From: Terrimicrobiaceae bacterium
GTDB taxonomy: Bacteria > Verrucomicrobiota > Verrucomicrobiia > Chthoniobacterales > Terrimicrobiaceae
Direction of reading: 5' to 3'
Length of the DNA stretch: 64,000 nucleotides
Assembly (NCBI GenBank): GCA_018402345.1
Contig: JAGYIV010000008.1
Location: 744,001-808,000, forward strand
This document shows positions 55,206 through 63,424 of the stretch, piece after piece. The translations under genes were made by a program, and so were the position numbers. Position 1 is the first letter of the stretch; each line of letters begins with the position of its first letter. Below the pieces are notes generated by a model. That model saw only the letters and a list, made by a program, of their open reading frames with translations. It was not told where the DNA came from and searched no databases.

Positions 55206-56020
55206 ACCCACATGAGCGCGAGCATGAGGGCGCCGACCGATCCGTAAATCGCGTTGTAGTCGATAAACCGGGCCGCGTAGTGTCCGAAGAGCACCTGCCC
55301 GAGTTGCAGGAGCAGCGTTGCCGCCAGCGCGGGTATCCACACTTCGCGGAAGTGGATTCTTCTTCCCGGCGCCAGGATGTAGAGGGCAGCGACGGCGTAA
55401 AACAACAGGGCGCCGGAAATCACAAACCTGCCGATGGCCAGTGCCGGGGCGACCAGATGCCACTGAAAGCCGGGCACAACCGCCGCCAGAAGATCCTGAA
55501 AGCGGAGAAGGATGTTTCCCGTCACCTGAAGCAACGCGGGAGCGGCCAGGCCGATGCCCATCGCACTGGCAACGATCGCTGTCATCATCAGATTTTTCAG
55601 CGGCAGCTTCCACCAGGGAAGGGGCACATGGTGCCACGCTTGGTGGACGCCCTTCACAAGCGATTGAAAAAACCTGAGCGCGCCCCACAGAAGAGCCAGC
55701 AACGAAACCGCCCCGACGCCGCCACGGGCCTTGCGGAGCGCGTCGGACATGGACCACACCAATTCCTGCTGGCCTTTTTCCATGGGAAAAAACCGTTCGA
55801 CCGAGGCCACGATCGCCTCGGGTTGGACAAACGACGTCCCCAGCGTGAGAAACAAAGCCAGCAGCGGAAACAACGAAAACAGGGCGTAGTAGGCAAAGGC
55901 CGCCGCACGCGACTCGGCCTCGATCTCGCTGAAAATCCGCAACGCACGCACGGACACGGTCCGTGCGCGCGACAGCTTCATTCGCAGCAGCAAGCGCGTC
56001 TCCGTTTTTCTTGTGACCAT
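55121..56020 (-). CDS. YihY/BrkB-family membrane protein
   Basis: The 299-residue protein has a charged N-terminus and about six membrane helices. Family features are AAFAYYALFSLFPLLALFLT, GVGAVSLLALLWGALRFFQS, NAIYGSVGALMLALMWVYVA and GMAILLGACF. It is an inner-membrane protein of uncertain role, sometimes mis-called RNase BN. The end overlaps the doubtful small ORF at 54987. Confidence 0.9.
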   Translation of the reverse strand: MVTRKTETRLLLRMKLSRARTVSVRALRIFSEIEAESRAAAFAYYALFSLFPLLALFLTLGTSFVQPEAIVASVERFFPMEKGQQELVWSMSDALRKARGGVGAVSLLALLWGALRFFQSLVKGVHQAWHHVPLPWWKLPLKNLMMTAIVASAMGIGLAAPALLQVTGNILLRFQDLLAAVVPGFQWHLVAPALAIGRFVISGALLFYAVAALYILAPGRRIHFREVWIPALAATLLLQLGQVLFGHYAARFIDYNAIYGSVGALMLALMWVYVAGMAILLGACFSAASSREDATPSNS

Positions 56021-56068
56021 GGTCTCGCGAGGAGCTTGTCCATGTGGCAGCCGGCGGGCTTGATAAGC

Positions 56069-56105
56069 AAAAGAAAAACGCGGTCGGCACGAAGCCTTCC
56101 GCGTT
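56069..56105 (-). terminator. Rho-independent terminator after the 52-residue exported protein
   Basis: On the minus strand AACGCGG pairs with CCGCGTT around an inner GGC-TTCG-GCC stem, followed by the T-rich TTTTTCTTTT. It lies 29 bp downstream of the stop at 56134. Confidence 0.85.
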
Positions 56106-56133
56106 GTTCTTTAGAAGGAAATGTTGCTCTTCC

Positions 56134-56292
56134 TTACAGGGCGACCTCGACGGTCAGCGTCTGCTTTTCGGTGTCCTTCGAGCCTTTATTGTCCTTCTTG
56201 CCGCCGCCACAATCACTTGGGCAGGTGCCTGCGAGGACCGAGGACATGGAGAAGGCTGCTACCACTGCTGCGAGTAGAACGAGTTTTTTCAT
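56134..56292 (-). CDS. 52-residue exported Cys-containing protein
   Basis: ATG 56292 opens MKKLVLLAAVVAAFSMSSVL, a signal peptide ending near LAG. A small mature part follows with two Cys (GTCPSDCGGGKKDN), a Lys/Asp-rich middle and a hydrophobic end (KQTLTVEVAL). The protein is short, but a good TTGACA -35 box, a signal peptide and a following terminator all support it as real. I recall similar small exported proteins in Verrucomicrobiota, without a known function. Confidence 0.8.
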   Translation of the reverse strand: MKKLVLLAAVVAAFSMSSVLAGTCPSDCGGGKKDNKGSKDTEKQTLTVEVAL

Positions 56293-56300
56293 AAGGTTGT

Positions 56301-56329
56301 AAGGATCGCGCGGGATTCGGGATTGTCAA
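56301..56329 (-). promoter_or_regulatory. Promoter of the 52-residue exported protein
   Basis: TTGACA at 56329-56324 (minus strand) is a perfect -35 box. A weak -10 (ATCCTT or TCCTTA) follows after about 17-18 bp, shortly before the ATG at 56292. Confidence 0.45.
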
Positions 56330-56352
56330 CCCAATCTCACACCCAATCTCAC
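56329..56352. repeat. Tandem 12-bp direct repeat across the end of efp
   Basis: Two perfect copies of ACCCAATCTCAC lie head to tail, the second covering the efp stop codon. Confidence 0.9.
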
Positions 56353-56906
56353 GCCCTGCCCAGATACGTGCCGTCGGCCGTGCTGACTTTGATCAGTTCA
56401 CCCTCTTTGATGAAGAGCGGAACATTGATGATCTTGCCGGTTTCGAGGGTCGCCGGTTTTTGCACGTTGTTCGCCGAGTCGCCGCGGATACCCTCCGGGG
56501 ATTCGATCACTTTCAGCGTCACCGACGAGGGCAACTCTATCTGCGCCGGGCGGCCCTCGATGCTCAACACCTCGACCTTGAGGTTCTCGACCAGGTATTG
56601 CTTCGAGTCGCCGATGAGATCCTCGTTCAGCGTGATCGTCTCGTAGGTGGCAGGATCCATGAAGTGGTAGCCTTGGTGGTCGTTGTAGCTGAATTCCAGC
56701 GGCTGCCGGTTGACATCAAGCACATCGACTTTTTCCGTGGAGGAAAACCGGATGTCGGCGGACTTGCCGGTGCCGATGTATCGGATGATGCATTGCACAA
56801 ACGCGCGGAGGTTGCCCGGGGTGCGGTGCTGGACGTCGAGAACGATGGCGGGGTTTCCGTTATATCGGACCGCCATTCCTTTGCGGAGATCATTGGCTGC
56901 TGGCAT
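56349..56906 (-). CDS. efp: Translation elongation factor P, with Asn at the tip residue
   Basis: The 185-residue protein has the three-domain EF-P length and motifs: NDLRKGMAVRYNGNPAIVLD, the loop RTPGNLRAFVQC, and YNDHQGYHFMDPATYETITL in the central domain. EF-P relieves ribosome stalling at polyproline. The tip position that is Lys34 in E. coli is Asn32 here (PGNLRAF), so lysylation or rhamnosylation by EpmA or EarP is not expected. It lies 63 bp after the ABC-F gene on the same strand. Confidence 0.95.
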   Translation of the reverse strand: MPAANDLRKGMAVRYNGNPAIVLDVQHRTPGNLRAFVQCIIRYIGTGKSADIRFSSTEKVDVLDVNRQPLEFSYNDHQGYHFMDPATYETITLNEDLIGDSKQYLVENLKVEVLSIEGRPAQIELPSSVTLKVIESPEGIRGDSANNVQKPATLETGKIINVPLFIKEGELIKVSTADGTYLGRA

Positions 56907-56969
56907 AAAAAAGAGGGGGCTACTAATAAGCGGGCAAGCGGGTTTGACAAGGAGGGATTCGAGAACAGG

Positions 56970-58841
56970 TCACGTGCATGCGGCAGGTTCGTCACCGGTT
57001 TCCTGCATTGCGGCGGCGGCTTCGAGCCATTCGACGTTGAGGCGCTCGAGGGTTTCGGCGACGCCCGCGAGTTGGCGGTTGGTTTCCATGGCAAGGCTTG
57101 GCGAATCGTAGGTGGCCGGGTCTTCGAGCCTGGCGGTGAGTTCGCTCTGCAGCGCCTCGAGTGAGTGGATTTCCTTTTCGAGAGCGGCGACGCGCTGTTC
57201 CCTGGCGCGCTTTTCTGCGGCAAGCGCCTTGCGGGCCTCGGCCTCGGCCCTGCGCATGGCGCGGACCTCTTTCATGCCGGGTTTTTCAGTTCCCCCGGCG
57301 GATTGAGGCGCGGCTTCGGGTTGGTGGTTGCCCAGCGCGGCAACGGTTCCCTCCCTGCCCCCGCCTCCAACGCGGGACTTTTCGAGGTAGTAATCGAATC
57401 CGCCGGCGTAGGGTGTCAGGCGGCCGGACTGGACGTGGATGACCGTGGTCGCAAGCGCACGGATGAAGTGCACATCATGGCTCACAAACACGATCGTTCC
57501 CTCGTAGGGTTCCAACGCCCTGATCAGGGCGTCGATGCTCGGCATGTCGAGGTGCGTCGTCGGTTCGTCGAGAAGCAGGAAATTCGGAGGGTCGAGGAGC
57601 AACTTCACCAGCGCGAGACGGCTCTTTTCACCGCCGCTCAGGACGCCGACCGGCTTGAACACTGCGTCGCCGCGAAACAGAAACGCACCAAGGACGGTCC
57701 GCGCAGTTTGCTCGGGAACGGGCCTGGCGATGGACTGGACCTCCTCGAGGACCGTGCGGTGGATATCCAAGCCGTCGGCGCGATGCTGGGCAAAATACCC
57801 GATGCTGCAATTGTGGCCGGGTGTGCGGGTTCCCGACTCGAGCGGCAACTGGCCAGCGAGGATTTTCAGCAGCGTTGATTTTCCCGCGCCGTTAGGCCCG
57901 ACGAGGACCGTGCGTTGACCCCGCTCGATTTCAAGATCCAGGCGGTCATAGACAACATGGTTGCCGTAGGCCTGCTTCACGCCCTCGAGGCCGATGACTC
58001 GATGACCTCCTCGCGGGGGTTGCGGGAACCGGAAGCTCACTGTGGCCTCGTCGGCCTCGGGGGGATCGAGCCGCTCCATGCGCTCAAGGCGTTTGATGCG
58101 TTCCTGCGCCTGCGCAGCCTTGCTGGCCTTCGCACGGAACCTCCTCACGAAATCCTCGAGGTGGGCGATTTCGCGTTGCTGGGCGCGGTAGGCGGAGAGG
58201 TGCTGTTCCTCGCGGGCCTTTTTCTGCTCGAGGCACGCATCGAAATTCCCGTTGTAGCGCACCAGCTTGCGGTGGCGGATTTCCACGATCCCGCGACAGA
58301 TCGCATTCAGAAACTCGCGATCGTGCGAAATCGTTAAAATCGCCCCGGGATACGAGGAAAGATGATTCTGGAACCAGCCGAGCGTCTCGAGATCGAGATG
58401 GTTCGTCGGCTCGTCGAGGAGGAGCAGATCGGGCTCCTCGACAAGCAGCCGCGCCAAGTGAGCCCGCATGACCCACCCGCCGCTCAGTTCCGCCAGTGGC
58501 CGGTCGAAATCCGATCCGCGAAACGCCAACCCGGCGAGAATCCGCTTCGCTCCAGCCTCGGCCCGTCCATCGGGATCCGGCCCAGTGGCCAGCCCGATTA
58601 CGCTCGTATCAGCCACGGCGGCCGTCTCCTGCGGGAGAAACCCCACACGCACCCCGCGCTGCACCACCACCCGCCCCTCGTCGGGCTCGTCGTGGCTAAG
58701 CAGCAGCGAAAAAAGCGTGGACTTGCCAGCGCCATTGGGTCCGATCAACCCGATGCGGTCGCCGGTATTCACTTGCAACCCGGCATCCTCGAAAAGAACC
58801 CGCCCGCCAAACGATTTTGTCACCCCTGATAATGTCAGCAT
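56970..58841 (-). CDS. ABC-F family ATPase
   Basis: The 623-residue protein has two ABC domains with no membrane part: Walker A GPNGAGKST twice, signature ELSGGWVMRAHLARLL and VLSGGEKSRLAL, and Walker B LLLLDEPTNHLD and LLLDEPTTHLD. An inter-domain linker (about 225-290) and a C-terminal coiled-coil extension (about 540-610) follow, as in Uup and EttA-like factors. ABC-F proteins act on the ribosome, either as translation factors or as antibiotic protection. Nothing points to resistance here. Confidence 0.92.
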   Translation of the reverse strand: MLTLSGVTKSFGGRVLFEDAGLQVNTGDRIGLIGPNGAGKSTLFSLLLSHDEPDEGRVVVQRGVRVGFLPQETAAVADTSVIGLATGPDPDGRAEAGAKRILAGLAFRGSDFDRPLAELSGGWVMRAHLARLLVEEPDLLLLDEPTNHLDLETLGWFQNHLSSYPGAILTISHDREFLNAICRGIVEIRHRKLVRYNGNFDACLEQKKAREEQHLSAYRAQQREIAHLEDFVRRFRAKASKAAQAQERIKRLERMERLDPPEADEATVSFRFPQPPRGGHRVIGLEGVKQAYGNHVVYDRLDLEIERGQRTVLVGPNGAGKSTLLKILAGQLPLESGTRTPGHNCSIGYFAQHRADGLDIHRTVLEEVQSIARPVPEQTARTVLGAFLFRGDAVFKPVGVLSGGEKSRLALVKLLLDPPNFLLLDEPTTHLDMPSIDALIRALEPYEGTIVFVSHDVHFIRALATTVIHVQSGRLTPYAGGFDYYLEKSRVGGGGREGTVAALGNHQPEAAPQSAGGTEKPGMKEVRAMRRAEAEARKALAAEKRAREQRVAALEKEIHSLEALQSELTARLEDPATYDSPSLAMETNRQLAGVAETLERLNVEWLEAAAAMQETGDEPAACT

Positions 58842-58964
58842 GTCTTGAAAAGCCCTGCAAAATGAAGATCGAGCGCCGCCGCGTCCAACGGATTTTTGAC
58901 TCTACCCGCCGAATGCGCCGACTCCCAGGCGCATTCGAGCTTGGATGCGCCTCCGGCGGACGTC

Positions 58965-59294
58965 CTACAAGCCCGCAAATTCCTCCAGGCCGATCGGCTT
59001 GATCCCGGAAAGATCGTGAATGCCAGCGAGGCGGTCGAAAAGCGAGCGCTTCTCCTCCTCCGCCAAAACAGGCAGCGACTCTCCAAACCCACCAGACAGC
59101 GCGACCGCAAAACCGGCGACGAGCACGGCGAATGCGGCGGCGGACGCCCAGCGGGGAATCGCAAACCACCCCGACTTGGCGGGAGCCTGCCGGATTGCGC
59201 GCAGGACATTCCGCACGAAAAACGGCGACCCAACCGGCTTTGGCCCTCGGCCAAGCAGTTCCCACAACCGATCCTGTTCGTGCGAGTCGTTCAT
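58965..59294 (-). CDS. Small membrane protein of unknown function, downstream of rpoD
   Basis: The 109-residue protein has a cytoplasmic N-terminus (RLWELLGRGPKPVGSPFFVR), one membrane helix (about 50-69, AAAFAVLVAGFAVALSG) and a C-terminal periplasmic end. The layout is like that of small anti-sigma-like proteins behind sigma-factor genes. Here it lies 46 bp downstream of the primary sigma gene. A partner relationship is inference only. Confidence 0.6.
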   Translation of the reverse strand: MNDSHEQDRLWELLGRGPKPVGSPFFVRNVLRAIRQAPAKSGWFAIPRWASAAAFAVLVAGFAVALSGGFGESLPVLAEEEKRSLFDRLAGIHDLSGIKPIGLEEFAGL

Positions 59295-59300
59295 CTCGAC

Positions 59301-59330
59301 AGATTAAACAACCCGCGTCGCCACGGGTTG
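59301..59330 (-). terminator. Weak terminator-like hairpin after rpoD
   Basis: Perfect CAACCCG / CGGGTTG arms with an 8-nt loop are followed, on the minus strand, by TTTAAT. The T run is short, so partial read-through into the 109-residue gene is possible. Confidence 0.45.
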
Positions 59331-59340
59331 TGGAAAAATT

Positions 59341-60981
59341 TTACATCTCGTGCGCGTCGAGAAACCCCTCGAGTTGGCGGATGCGGGTGGGGTGGCGCAT
59401 TTTGCGGAGGGCCTTGGCCTCGATCTGCCGGATGCGCTCGCGGGTGACCTTGAACTGGCGGCCGACCTCCTCAAGCGTGCGGCTGTAGCCGTCCACGAGG
59501 CCGAATCGCTGCTCGAGCACCTGGCGTTCGCGCTCGGTGAGGGTGTCGAGCACGTCCTTGATCTTATCCTTGAGCAAAACGATCGCGGCCATGTCGGCGG
59601 GATTTTCGGCTCCCTTGTCCTCGATGAAGTCGCCGTAGCTCGTGTCGTCGCTGTCGCCGACGGGCGCCTGCAGCGAGATCGGTTGCTGGGCCATCTTAAG
59701 GACGGCGCGCACGCGCTCGACTGGCAACTGGATTTCATCGGAAATTTCCTCGGGGGAGGGCTCGCGACCATATTCCTGCACGAGTTGCTTCTGCACGCGG
59801 ATCAGTTTGTTGATCGTCTCGATCATGTGCACGGGGATGCGGATCGTGCGGGCTTGGTCGGCGATCGAGCGGGTGATCGCCTGGCGGATCCACCATGTGG
59901 CGTAGGTCGAGAACTTGTAGCCGCGGCGGTATTCAAATTTTTCGACCGCTTTCATCAGGCCCATGTTGCCCTCTTGGATGAGGTCGAGGAACGACAGGCC
60001 GCGGTTCGTATATTTCTTGGCTATCGAGATGACCAGTCGGAGGTTCGCTTCGACCATCTCGGTCTTGGCCTTCAACGCGCGGCGGTGCCAGACCTTCAAC
60101 TCATTGTGCTTCTCGTCCAATTCGTCGGGCGAGAGCCAAAAGCGGTGCTGCATCTCCTTGATCTCGGCCGTGTGCTGGCGGCGGAGTTTCGGGCTGGGAT
60201 CCTTGGCGTGTTTTTTGAGTTCGCTCTGGAGATTGATCATGGCCCGGTGGTTCTCCTCCACCAACACCACGAAATCCTCGATGACCTTCTGCTTGAAGAA
60301 AAACTTCGGATAAAGGGCCTGCAATGATTGGAGCGCTTTGGCGAATTTTTTGCGCTTCTCGTTCGCCTGCGAGAGCGGGGCGCACTCCTGGTAAAGCTTG
60401 GAAACGGTGTCCATCTGCCGCTTGAGTTGCTGGCAGAGGCGGGGGAGGGCCTTCATGTAGCGTTCGCGGCTCTCGATTTTCTTGTCGAGAATGACGCGGT
60501 CGAAACGCTCGCGCTGGTCGATGAGCTTTTGCGCGAGGTCGATGTGGGCCCGGGCGACAAAACCAAAACCGTAGAGCATTTCCTGCACCTTGAGCTCCGC
60601 GGCTTCGATCCGCATGGAGATTTCCACCTCCTGCTCGCGGGTGAGAAGCGGCACTTGGCCCATCTGCTTGAGATACATGCGGACCGGGTCGTCGAGGATG
60701 TCGAGCTTCGTATCGGCTTTTTCCTCCTTCTCTTCCTTCTCCTCTTTGTCTTTTTCGTCCTTGTCGTCGTCCTCGTCATCGTCCTTGCGGACTTCCTTCA
60801 CGCGATCGACATCGGATGCCTCGATGATCTCGATCTCTACGCCGCGAAGCTGGCTGATGATGAGGTCCAGATGCTCGGGGTCACTGACGCCCTCGGGCAG
60901 GTGCTCGTCCAAGTCCTCATAGGTGAGGTAGCCCTGCTCCTTGGCGAGGCGGATCAATTCGCGCACCTTGTCTTGAAGCAT
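59341..60981 (-). CDS. rpoD: RNA polymerase primary sigma factor (SigA/RpoD)
   Basis: The 546-residue frame has region 1.1 ([20 protein letters not shown], then DDLDEHLP-like), an acidic Lys/Glu-rich stretch, region 1.2 ([20 protein letters not shown]), a long non-conserved region, regions 2.1-2.4 ([40 protein letters not shown]), region 3 and region 4 with its HTH ([20 protein letters not shown]). It overlaps the preceding Lys-rich frame by 28 bp. Adding one C to the C run at 60987-60984 joins them as [11 protein letters not shown], giving a sigma factor with a histone-H1-like N-terminal tail. Confidence 0.95.
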   Translation of the reverse strand: MLQDKVRELIRLAKEQGYLTYEDLDEHLPEGVSDPEHLDLIISQLRGVEIEIIEASDVDRVKEVRKDDDEDDDKDEKDKEEKEEKEEKADTKLDILDDPVRMYLKQMGQVPLLTREQEVEISMRIEAAELKVQEMLYGFGFVARAHIDLAQKLIDQRERFDRVILDKKIESRERYMKALPRLCQQLKRQMDTVSKLYQECAPLSQANEKRKKFAKALQSLQALYPKFFFKQKVIEDFVVLVEENHRAMINLQSELKKHAKDPSPKLRRQHTAEIKEMQHRFWLSPDELDEKHNELKVWHRRALKAKTEMVEANLRLVISIAKKYTNRGLSFLDLIQEGNMGLMKAVEKFEYRRGYKFSTYATWWIRQAITRSIADQARTIRIPVHMIETINKLIRVQKQLVQEYGREPSPEEISDEIQLPVERVRAVLKMAQQPISLQAPVGDSDDTSYGDFIEDKGAENPADMAAIVLLKDKIKDVLDTLTERERQVLEQRFGLVDGYSRTLEEVGRQFKVTRERIRQIEAKALRKMRHPTRIRQLEGFLDAHEM

Positions 60982-61565
60982 GCGGGGATGTCCACGGTGG
61001 CGAGTTGCTGGGTCGCAGCGGCAGCGGCTGGTTGCTTGGGCGCCTCGCTCTTACCCGCGCGGGCCTTCGCATTGATGGACTTGATCGCCTCGGAGACGGA
61101 TGCCGGATTGGCTTTCGGCTCGCCCTTGGAAACGGCTGCTGCCGGCTTTTTGGAGGATGATTTGGCCGATGGCGCGGGGGGCTTTTTCGAAGTTGTTTTG
61201 ACCGCCGATGCTGGGGGCTTCTTGGCGGAGGGTGCTGGCTTTACGACCTTCGTTGCGGCGGGATTGGCGCTTTTCGGAGCCGGTTTGGCAACCGACTTGG
61301 GTGCGGGTTTGGCAGCCTTTTTCACCACCGGCGTTGGCTTTTTGGCCGTCGGCTTGGCTTTTACCGGTGTCTTCTTGAGCGTGGCGGCCTTGGCTTTGGC
61401 CGGGGCGGGTTTTGAGGACTTCGGCGGGGTTTTTACCGGCTTCGCAGGTGCCTTTACCTTGGGGGGTGTCGCTGCTTTTTTAGCGGAGTTGGAGGACTTT
61501 GTGCTTTTTTGCGGCTTGGTTGCTTTGCGCGGAGAGGTTTTCGAAGAGGTGGATTTTGTTTTCAA
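60954..61565 (-). CDS. Lys/Ala/Pro-rich histone-H1-like frame, probably the N-terminal tail of rpoD
   Basis: The 203-codon frame is almost wholly Lys, Ala, Pro, Ser and Thr (for example [17 protein letters not shown] and [19 protein letters not shown]), resembling histone H1 and bacterial H1-like proteins. The last residues after about 60984 (ACFKTRCAN) look out of frame, while the rpoD frame takes over with MLQDKVREL. Verrucomicrobial primary sigma factors can have such basic tails, as far as I recall, so a single gene with a 1-base deletion is my preferred reading. An independent DNA-binding protein overlapping rpoD is the alternative. It starts 11 bp after dnaG. Confidence 0.65.
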   Translation of the reverse strand: MKTKSTSSKTSPRKATKPQKSTKSSNSAKKAATPPKVKAPAKPVKTPPKSSKPAPAKAKAATLKKTPVKAKPTAKKPTPVVKKAAKPAPKSVAKPAPKSANPAATKVVKPAPSAKKPPASAVKTTSKKPPAPSAKSSSKKPAAAVSKGEPKANPASVSEAIKSINAKARAGKSEAPKQPAAAAATQQLATVDIPACFKTRCAN

Positions 61566-61576
61566 GTTGCTTTCCT

Positions 61577-63373
61577 TTAGGCCTGTTCAAAGGGCCGGTG
61601 AACATCAGCCACGCGGATTTTCAGGTCAAGAATTTGTTTTTGGATTTTTTGCCGTTCCGGGGATGTCAATGAGGGGTTCGAGACCTCCGCCATAAGGACT
61701 TCTATTTGTTGATTGAGATGTCTTACATGCATGCCCCGAGCGGTTTGCTTCGCTCGATCAAGCGGTTCCGGCATGGACCGCTCGGCCATAAGCGCGGTGA
61801 GAACGCGTTCCTCCGAGGGATCCAAGGTCGCAAGAAATGCGGCGGGCGGCGGGGTGCCGTCCTCGAAATCAACCGCGGCCACCTTGTCCACAAGCGTGCC
61901 GGCAGCCTCGTAGCGGGCCAACGGGGACTGTGCGCGGAGCCAGGCCCGCACCTCAGCGCTTTGCACGGCAAGCTGGCAAAGAATCCGCATGCCGGGAGAC
62001 AATTCGAGCGGGGGGGATTCCAAGGCTTGTATTTCCTCTGCCCGGGAGTCGTTTGCCACTGGCGGGGCTTTCATGAGTTGGCGGATCGTGCTTTGCGGCA
62101 CCCCGAGCCTCGTGGCCATTTTTCCGAGCGTCGACTCGCGAAGCACGGCATCCCCGACCAATGCCAGAGCGGGCGCGAGGCGACGGACGAGGCGGGATTT
62201 CGCGGCGGCATCGGCGAGTTCCCCGGAGCGCACGGCTTCGTTCAGATTGTGGTCGAAGTAATCCTCAGCGGCTTCTACCCTTTCCAGAAAGGCTCCTGGA
62301 CCATCCCGTTGAATCAATGAATCAGGATCGTCACCCTGCGGCAGGCTCACGATCCGCACCAGCAAGCCCTGCGAAAACAACGCCGGCAGCGAGCGGTCGG
62401 CGGCTTTCTTGCCGGCGGTGTCGGAATCGAAGCACAGGAGAACCGTCTCGACATACCTCTTGAGCAACCGCGCCTGGTCTGCGGTGAAGGCTGTGCCCTG
62501 AGGAGCGATGACGTGCCTCACTCCCGCCTCGAAAGCCGTGATGAGATCCAGTTGGCCCTCACAGACGATCGCCGCGTTTTTTTCGATGAGATCGCGCTTG
62601 GTTTTGTCCAATCCAAAAAGAACGCGCCCTTTCGTGAACAGCGGCGTCTCGGGGGAGTTTACATACTTCGCGCCGCGGGAATCGGACTGGAGCACCCGCC
62701 CGCTGAAGGCGACAACCTCGCCATAGTCGTTGCGAATCGGAAACATGAGGCGGTCCCGAAACCGGCTGTAAATCCGACCGCCTCCGCCCTCGTCGCCGTC
62801 CTTTGAGGAGGCCAGCCCGCCCAGCGCTATCTCATCGGCGGAAAACCGCCGCTCGCGCAGGTGCACCAGCAGCGCGTCCCAGGAATCGGGAGCGTAGCCC
62901 AACAGCCAACTCTTGGCGGTCTCGACACCGATCCCGCGTGATTTCAAATAGTCCCTCGCATGGGCTGCGTCTGGGGATTTCATCAAATTCCTGTGGAACC
63001 ACGAGGCGGCTTCGGCATGCATTCCTAGTAGTCGCTCGCGCTGTCCATGCCGCTGTGAGTCGTCGCCGGAGGACGCATCCTCGACCACCGGAATCCCCGC
63101 CCGCTGAGCCAAACGCCGCACCGCAGTGGGGAAATCCACATGCTCGTAGTCCATGACAAACCGCAGCACCCCCCCTCCCGCGCCGCACCCGAAACAATGG
63201 AAGGACTGCCGCGCGGGGTTCACATGGAAGGATGGGGACTTCTCCCGATGGAACGGGCACAACGCGCGAAAGCTCGTTCCGGCCCGTTTGAGCGGGAAGT
63301 AGGATCCAACAAGCTCGACGATGTCCGTGGCGTCGGCGACACGTTGGATTGTTTCTTCGGCGATGAGTCCCAC
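61577..63373 (-). CDS. dnaG: DNA primase
   Basis: The 598-residue primase has the N-terminal CHC2 zinc finger (C39, H42, C60, C63: CPFHREKSPSFH and FHCFGCGAGG), the DnaG core with RFRDRLMFPIRNDYGEVVAF, the TOPRIM motifs VCEGQLDLITAFEAG and LCFDSDTAGKKAA, and a C-terminal helicase-binding region. It makes primers for replication. It is the first gene of a leftward dnaG-(H1-like)-rpoD operon, as in the macromolecular synthesis operon, here lacking rpsU. Confidence 0.95.
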   Translation of the reverse strand: MGLIAEETIQRVADATDIVELVGSYFPLKRAGTSFRALCPFHREKSPSFHVNPARQSFHCFGCGAGGGVLRFVMDYEHVDFPTAVRRLAQRAGIPVVEDASSGDDSQRHGQRERLLGMHAEAASWFHRNLMKSPDAAHARDYLKSRGIGVETAKSWLLGYAPDSWDALLVHLRERRFSADEIALGGLASSKDGDEGGGGRIYSRFRDRLMFPIRNDYGEVVAFSGRVLQSDSRGAKYVNSPETPLFTKGRVLFGLDKTKRDLIEKNAAIVCEGQLDLITAFEAGVRHVIAPQGTAFTADQARLLKRYVETVLLCFDSDTAGKKAADRSLPALFSQGLLVRIVSLPQGDDPDSLIQRDGPGAFLERVEAAEDYFDHNLNEAVRSGELADAAAKSRLVRRLAPALALVGDAVLRESTLGKMATRLGVPQSTIRQLMKAPPVANDSRAEEIQALESPPLELSPGMRILCQLAVQSAEVRAWLRAQSPLARYEAAGTLVDKVAAVDFEDGTPPPAAFLATLDPSEERVLTALMAERSMPEPLDRAKQTARGMHVRHLNQQIEVLMAEVSNPSLTSPERQKIQKQILDLKIRVADVHRPFEQA

Positions 63374-63424
63374 ACGGGCAAATTACCTTGCGGGCCCAAC
63401 CGGCGCGAGGGAGATTTCGGTCCT

